Source of the DNA: DASUPK01 sp035265665
GTDB lineage: Bacteria; Actinomycetota; Thermoleophilia; Solirubrobacterales; 70-9
Assembly (NCBI GenBank): GCA_035265665.1
Contig: DATFOK010000154.1
Coordinates: forward strand, 1 to 15,047
Length of the DNA stretch: 15,047 bases
Direction of reading: 5' to 3'
Shown here: one piece after another, positions 13,569 to 15,047 of the stretch
Numbering within the stretch: position 1 is the first letter of the stretch
Layout of the letters: every line of letters begins with the position of its first letter
The notes under the pieces: model-generated
Database searches by the model: none
What the model was told of the DNA's origin: nothing
Seen by the model: the letters and a program-made list of their open reading frames with translations, nothing else
Translations under genes and position numbers: made by a program

Positions 13569-15035
13569 ATGGAAGCGGCAACCACAGTGGCGGGAGGAAG
13601 GGTTCAGGAATACCCCGGCAGGTGGCTCGCGGCGCCGGTGATGATCGGCGCGGCGACGATGGACCTGATCGACCTGACGATCGTCAACGTCGCCCTGCCG
13701 ACGATCCGGGCGGATCTCGGCGCCAGCGGCACCGAGCTCGAGTGGGTGATCTCGGCCTACATGCTGGCCTTCGCGGCGACCCTGATCGTCGCCGGGAGCT
13801 TCGGCGACCTGCTGGGCCGCAAGCGGCTCTTCTGCGGCGGAATCGCAACCTTCGGCCTGGCGAGTCTGGCGGCCGGCCTGGCGCAGGCACCCGAGGAGTT
13901 GATCGCGGCTCGGGTCGTGCAGGGTGTCGCGGCAGCGGCGATGATCCCGCAGCTGCTCGCGACCTTCCGGGCGATCTTCGACGGTGAGGAGCGCGCCAAG
14001 GCCTTCGGCGTCTATGGGGCCGTGCTCGGCTTCGCATCGGCGATCGGGCTCGTGCTCGGCGGTGTGCTCACCGAGGCCGACCTCTTCGGTTGGGGCTGGC
14101 GGGCCGTGTTCTTCGTCAACGTGCCGGTCGCGCTCGTCTCCTTGATCGCGGCGCTCCGGGTGGTGCCCGAGAGCAGCGATCCCGAGGCCGGTCGCCCGGA
14201 CCTGGTCGGGGCCGGCCTGCTCGCCGCGGCGATCGTCGCGATCGCCTATCCGCTGCTCGAGGGCCGCGGGCTCGGCTGGCCCATCTGGGTGTCGCTCGTA
14301 GCCGGTATCAGCGGACTCGTCGTCCTCGGTGTGGTCGCCGAGCGGCGCCCGCGCGCCGGCGTGGCGCCGCTGCTGCGGACGCGCGTCCTGCGGATCCCGG
14401 TGTTCACCGCCGGCCTGCTGGTTCAGCTGGCGTTCTCGGCGGGCCTCCAGGGCTTTGCGGTCGTCTTCATCGTCTGGATTCAGACCGGGATGGGGTTCTC
14501 GCCCCTCGGCGCCGGTCTCACGATGCTGGCATTCAGCATTGGCAGCCTCGCGCTTGCGCCCATCGCGGTGCCGCTGGCGCAACGCCGCGGCCGGACGGTG
14601 CTATTCACGGGCGGCCTTCTGATGGCGCTCGGGATGCTGGGTGTCCTGTTGGGCGCCGGTCACGTCGGCACCGGGTCCGATCCGTGGCCGGTAGTGCCCG
14701 GACTGGTGGTGGCGGGCGCCGGGCTCTCCCTGATGATCATCCCGTTCGTCAACGTGGTCCTGGCGGCGGTTCCGCAGGAGATCGCCGGCGGCGCCGGTGG
14801 GATCTTCAGCACCGCTCGGCAGCTCGGCGGCGCGCTCGGTGTGGCTCTGGTCGGGACGGTGTTCTTCGGCCAGATCGAGTCCAACTCACCCACACACGCC
14901 TTCGAGCACAGCGCGCAGATCGTGATTGGGCTCTTCCTGGCGGCGGCGCTGCTCTCCCTGGCGGTGCCGCGGACGGCTGTAGATCCGTCGGCGGTGTTCG
15001 TGGGCGACGTTGATCAGGAGGTGGCCGAGCTGTGA
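13569..15035 (+). CDS. DHA2-family MFS drug/metabolite exporter
   Basis: A 488-residue inner-membrane transporter of the EmrB/QacA type, expected to have 14 membrane segments. The family start is clear: MDLIDLTIVNVALPTIRADL (31-50) and LEWVISAYMLAFA (57-69). The motif-A loop GSFGDLLGRKR (76-86) joins segments 2 and 3, and WRAVFFVNVPVALV (177-190) follows segment 5. The motif-C region reads GFASAIGLVLGGVL (154-167), where the usual Pro of GPxxGG is Leu. A late FSTARQLGGALGVALVGTVF stretch is also typical. It probably exports a hydrophobic or amphipathic compound using the proton gradient, under control of the divergent TetR protein. AAGGAG (13557-13562) is 6 nt before the ATG. The stop overlaps a likely next start (GTGA) at 15032. 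The substrate is unknown. Confidence 0.92.
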   Translation: MEAATTVAGGRVQEYPGRWLAAPVMIGAATMDLIDLTIVNVALPTIRADLGASGTELEWVISAYMLAFAATLIVAGSFGDLLGRKRLFCGGIATFGLASLAAGLAQAPEELIAARVVQGVAAAAMIPQLLATFRAIFDGEERAKAFGVYGAVLGFASAIGLVLGGVLTEADLFGWGWRAVFFVNVPVALVSLIAALRVVPESSDPEAGRPDLVGAGLLAAAIVAIAYPLLEGRGLGWPIWVSLVAGISGLVVLGVVAERRPRAGVAPLLRTRVLRIPVFTAGLLVQLAFSAGLQGFAVVFIVWIQTGMGFSPLGAGLTMLAFSIGSLALAPIAVPLAQRRGRTVLFTGGLLMALGMLGVLLGAGHVGTGSDPWPVVPGLVVAGAGLSLMIIPFVNVVLAAVPQEIAGGAGGIFSTARQLGGALGVALVGTVFFGQIESNSPTHAFEHSAQIVIGLFLAAALLSLAVPRTAVDPSAVFVGDVDQEVAEL

Positions 15036-15047
15036 CCACCGACGCAT
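15032..15047 (+). CDS. Probable start of a further gene, cut by the window edge
   Basis: A GTG at 15032 overlaps the exporter stop as GTGA and has AGGAGG (15016-15021) 10 nt upstream. Only five codons (V-T-T-D-A) are visible, so no product can be named. The overlap is the same kind used in the sugar operon, and it would put this gene in the exporter's operon. Confidence 0.45.

Overview
The window is GC-rich throughout, with frequent GTG starts, 4-nt stop/start overlaps, lipoprotein and exporter genes of bacterial type and very little non-coding DNA. Together with candidate leaderless starts and TANNNT-like -10 boxes, this suggests a high-GC actinobacterium-like chromosome, possibly of the Thermoleophilia/Solirubrobacterales kind. 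The taxonomic guess is inference from composition and style only. No tRNA, rRNA, IS element, CRISPR array or other mobile-element hallmark was seen, and no gene-free stretch exceeds 300 bases.

Layout. (1) 2-895: the 3' end of a ferritin-like di-iron protein gene that enters from the left edge. (2) 915-10268: a carbohydrate-uptake and sugar-modification locus. A ROK-family repressor (minus strand) is divergent from a tightly packed plus-strand operon. The operon encodes a GFO/IDH/MocA dehydrogenase, a xylose-isomerase-like TIM-barrel protein, an RbsA-type double ATPase, two different RbsC-type permeases and a lipoprotein sugar-binding protein. After a very strong hairpin comes a ketose 3-epimerase of the D-tagatose/D-psicose 3-epimerase type. 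Five genes are joined by four consecutive 4-nt overlaps (ATGA or GTGA). (3) 10375-11112: a DUF899 thioredoxin-like protein. (4) 11161-12666: a CPA1/NhaP-type cation/proton antiporter with a soluble C-terminal tail. (5) 12680-15035: a TetR repressor divergent from a DHA2-type MFS exporter, with a probable further gene starting at 15032 and cut off by the window edge.

How the genes work together. The most coherent reading of region 2 is an inducible system. The lipoprotein captures a sugar or sugar derivative, the two permeases plus ATPase import it, and the dehydrogenase, isomerase-like protein and 3-epimerase remodel it. The ROK protein probably senses the ligand and represses from paired inverted repeats that overlap the two TTGACA boxes in the divergent intergenic region. 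The substrate is not identifiable from sequence, and the window has no dedicated sugar kinase or aldolase. This uncharacterised catabolic locus is the best candidate for new biology here. The TetR/MFS pair is a standard repressor/exporter module with a cluster of GTTCGA-type half-sites at its divergent promoter.
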